From the NCBI GenBank assembly GCA_009746045.1, contig RPFO01000015.1:968529-1032528 (forward strand): DNA of 64,000 nucleotides. Direction: 5' to 3'. The translations under genes and the position numbers were made by a program. Shown in pieces: positions 61,888 to 64,000 of this stretch; the stretch's first letter is position 1, and each line of letters begins with the position of its first letter. Under the pieces are notes generated by a model. The model searched no databases and had not been told where the DNA came from. It saw only the letters and a program-made list of their open reading frames with translations. Source of the DNA: Mesostigma viride (taxonomy: Eukaryota; Streptophyta; Mesostigmatophyceae; Mesostigmatales; Mesostigmataceae).

Positions 61888-64000
61888 TCAGCATATCAAG
61901 AAGCAGAGAAGACCAACAGACCAAGAAGCAGAGAAGATGGAGTGGGACCCACGCACCGGTGCAAAGCCGGGGCCAACTGCAGGGGCAGATGCCAGCGCGG
62001 CCGCGTGCCAGCCATCCGACGCGGGAGGCTGCGCTGGCGAAGCGCCCGCGTGCCCGAACGAAGCCCCCAGGGGCCGCTCTCCCCCCATTGGCGGCGGCCC
62101 CGCGCACGGCATGGGAAGGTTGTGGGAGACGCTGGCAGCAGTAGCGTGCGCCGGTTGCTGCGTCTGCCAGCCGGTGGGGAGTGGCTCGGTCGGTTGCTTG
62201 ACCGGTTGGTTTGATCCCTGCGGCTTTCCTCCTTGTGGGTGAGGCCATGGTTGCCATTGTTGTGGCCTTGGTGACACCTGCGCAGGCAGCACCCCAGGCA
62301 CGGGGGCAGCAGGTTGGAACGCTGCGCTGGCGGGGGTGGCAGCGCCAGCGTTTGCCGGCATGCCCGGTTGGAATGGTACTCCTACTCCCGAGGAGGCCGC
62401 CACGTCGGCACTGGGGGCCGAAGAGGGGAAGGGCCCAGGGACCGCCATGGCCTGGCTTGGCTGTCCCCAACCAACGGGTTGCACTCGACCGCTCGCAGCC
62501 GCCGCCGGCTGCGTGGTTCTCAGATCTAGCAGGGGGGCGCCCTGCTGACGCTGGGGGATGCCCTGAGGATGCTGTTGCTGCTGGCTGGTAAGATGCGGTT
62601 GTTGGTTAAGAAGGCATTGTTGTTTTCGTGGACTAGAGGCCGCCGTAACCTGTTGACCACGCCCCGGTGCCGGCCAGTGGCTTTGAGTCGCCGGGGGGAC
62701 AAACGGGGCCACTGACGCTAACATCATCATGGCACCCCCGGCTGACGATGTCAGCAACCCTGGCCCCACGCCCGCCACTGCCTCGTGTGCCCCCTGGCCC
62801 GTCCCATGGTCTGACCCGCTACCCTCCACGGCCGCAGATCCAGAGGGAGGCATGCCGCCTGGAGGGGGATGCAGCGGCAGCGATGCGGCATGACTCATGG
62901 GCGCGGCAACCCTGCTGGCATCCGTAAAGGGAGCGGTGGCCGGCTGCGCACCACCTGGCGCTGACGTCACCAGGGCTCCGCTGCCATCTGCGCACGGCCC
63001 CCGCGTTGCAACCTCCACAGCACCGCCATCGCTTGGCATGGAATGCTTGGCGCCTTCGCCCGCCCCCCACCCGCTGGCAGGGGCCGCTGCACCCACCGCA
63101 TTGTCCACAGGCCTCATCGGGCCGCTCCTGGAGACCGTGGCAGCGGTTGGCGGAAAAGGGCCCCCAGCGGGCTTCAGCCCCCAAACGGTCGCCTCAGGAG
63201 ATGGACCCTGGCCCCACCCTGTGGGCTTCACAGTCCTGCGTGCCTCAGGCACAGCACCCGCTGGTTGGCCACCGGTACTTGCAGCTGGTTCCTGAGCCGG
63301 CGCTTGGCCCTCGGGGGGGAAGCTGGCGGTGGTGGCGACGCCCCCCCAACCCGACGCTGCGGCACTGAACGGCGTAGGCCTGGCGGTGCTTAAGCGATCG
63401 CTGTACCGTGGTGAACGGGGTGCAGGCACAGCCGCATCGCCTCTCGACTGCTCTGCCATACCTGGCAGCTGGGATGCTTGGCCACTCACGGCCGCATCAT
63501 GCGCCGAACCGGAACCCGATACGCATGGTGGCCAGCCAGCCTCTCCAACCCTACGATTATTCTCTGCTGCATCCCCCACCTTTGGACTGCCCTCGGCGAC
63601 CCTCGTCGTTTTGTCAGCTATCGACCCGTCCACACCTCCGTGGCCTTCCCCAACGTGAGAAATAATGCTGCCCTCCGCAGGCCGCGGTTCGCCACCCACC
63701 GCAGACGTGCTCGCCACCGCAAGCGGCTTCCCCTCCACTGGGGCCACCCGCTCATCCCCGCTGCCAGGCTGCGCCGCTCCCTCCGTTTCCCCCCGTTCGT
63801 CATCACGGCTGCCCGACGGTTCCTTTCTGGGCCCGCCACCACCCGCTCCATTCCAAGGGGGAGGCATCTGCGGCAACAAGTCGGGTGTCGCGCTGGACAG
63901 CCCCTCCAGTGACACATCCGCCACGCTGGCGCTCCCTGCCAGGGACGCGGTGGAGGAGGTCGGGGGACTGTCTGCATGCACGCAGTAGCAAGGGTACGCC
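61888..64000 (-). CDS. Pro/Ala/Gly-rich protein with WG/GW repeats (partial, cut by window edge)
   Basis: An open minus-strand frame of about 700 residues that is still open at 64000, so its start lies outside. No folded domain is recognised. The composition is Ala/Pro/Gly/Ser, with a Gln/His patch near the middle. At least seven Trp-Gly/Gly-Trp motifs are spread through it: SGWGG, TGWGQ, TVWGL, SGWGA, VGWGQ, TGWQT and DGWHA. Dispersed GW/WG in disordered sequence is the hallmark of Argonaute-binding (AGO-hook) proteins, though such motifs can occur by chance. The last residues (SASWSVGLLCFLIC) come from a CTTCTCTGCTTCTTG pyrimidine-rich repeat at 61865-61940 and may be intron rather than coding. 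Confidence 0.55.
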   Translation of the reverse strand, partial: AYPCYCVHADSPPTSSTASLAGSASVADVSLEGLSSATPDLLPQMPPPWNGAGGGGPRKEPSGSRDDERGETEGAAQPGSGDERVAPVEGKPLAVASTSAVGGEPRPAEGSIISHVGEGHGGVDGSIADKTTRVAEGSPKVGDAAENNRRVGEAGWPPCVSGSGSAHDAAVSGQASQLPGMAEQSRGDAAVPAPRSPRYSDRLSTARPTPFSAAASGWGGVATTASFPPEGQAPAQEPAASTGGQPAGAVPEARRTVKPTGWGQGPSPEATVWGLKPAGGPFPPTAATVSRSGPMRPVDNAVGAAAPASGWGAGEGAKHSMPSDGGAVEVATRGPCADGSGALVTSAPGGAQPATAPFTDASRVAAPMSHAASLPLHPPPGGMPPSGSAAVEGSGSDHGTGQGAHEAVAGVGPGLLTSSAGGAMMMLASVAPFVPPATQSHWPAPGRGQQVTAASSPRKQQCLLNQQPHLTSQQQQHPQGIPQRQQGAPLLDLRTTQPAAAASGRVQPVGWGQPSQAMAVPGPFPSSAPSADVAASSGVGVPFQPGMPANAGAATPASAAFQPAAPVPGVLPAQVSPRPQQWQPWPHPQGGKPQGSNQPVKQPTEPLPTGWQTQQPAHATAASVSHNLPMPCAGPPPMGGERPLGASFGHAGASPAQPPASDGWHAAALASAPAVGPGFAPVRGSHSIFSASWSVGLLCFLIC

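Overview
The window is eukaryotic, and about 95% of it is transposable-element DNA; no prokaryotic operon, rRNA gene or tRNA gene is visible. It suits a large, repeat-rich genome of an alga or other protist: copia-like, gypsy-like, LINE and tyrosine-recombinase-type (DIRS/Ngaro-like) elements lie together with TTAA-site elements and a large terminal-inverted-repeat (TIR) element, and the flanking non-repeat DNA is GC-rich with homopolymer-rich proteins. The species cannot be named from the sequence.

The layout is a set of nested insertions that can be dissected by eye, because most insertions have clean target-site duplications (TSDs) and removing them often restores an open frame. The outermost layer is a minus-strand DIRS-like element (N3; arms at 3503-4003 and 58486-60109). 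It is split by about 54.5 kb flanked by an 8-bp repeat (3996-4003 and 58486-58493). Inside lies a minus-strand LINE fragment (39663-39995 and 58085-58485), and two gypsy-like elements sit in or beside it. Gypsy E (4484-39572, minus strand) contains a compact LTR element A (7123-9761, in the RT gene), a DIRS-like element N1 (10796-12873), a copia-like element B (12892-20686), a 12.5-kb TIR element T (20695-33249, itself holding DIRS-like N2), a foldback element (34314-34966, in gag) and a TTAA-site element pB1 (36321-38016). Gypsy D (39996-58084, plus strand, TSD CCAGC) contains copia-like element C (47518-56609, TSD GCGGG), whose 5' LTR holds a second TTAA-site element, pB2 (47794-49513).

Outside the nest, the left edge (1-2699) is the 3' half of another copia-like element (A') next to an old E-type LTR. 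The right edge (60110-64000) holds two minus-strand, low-complexity, probably cellular coding regions: a Gln-rich coiled-coil protein and a Pro/Ala/Gly-rich protein with WG/GW repeats.

The most novel content is extra coding capacity in the retroelements. Both gypsy families carry a small pre-gag gene resembling the RNase HI N-terminal (viroplasmin-like) domain, and a post-integrase gene with a conserved CG-x-[IL]-D-W motif. The copia-like families have non-TG/CA LTR ends (AGTT...AACT), an unrecognised gene directly after the 5' LTR, and a pol order of integrase, protease, RT, RNase H, with a DTN protease site and an HGDD reverse-transcriptase motif. Element A keeps only the unrecognised gene, intact, between 99%-identical LTRs. 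The three DIRS-like elements have split direct repeats and lack visible coding capacity.
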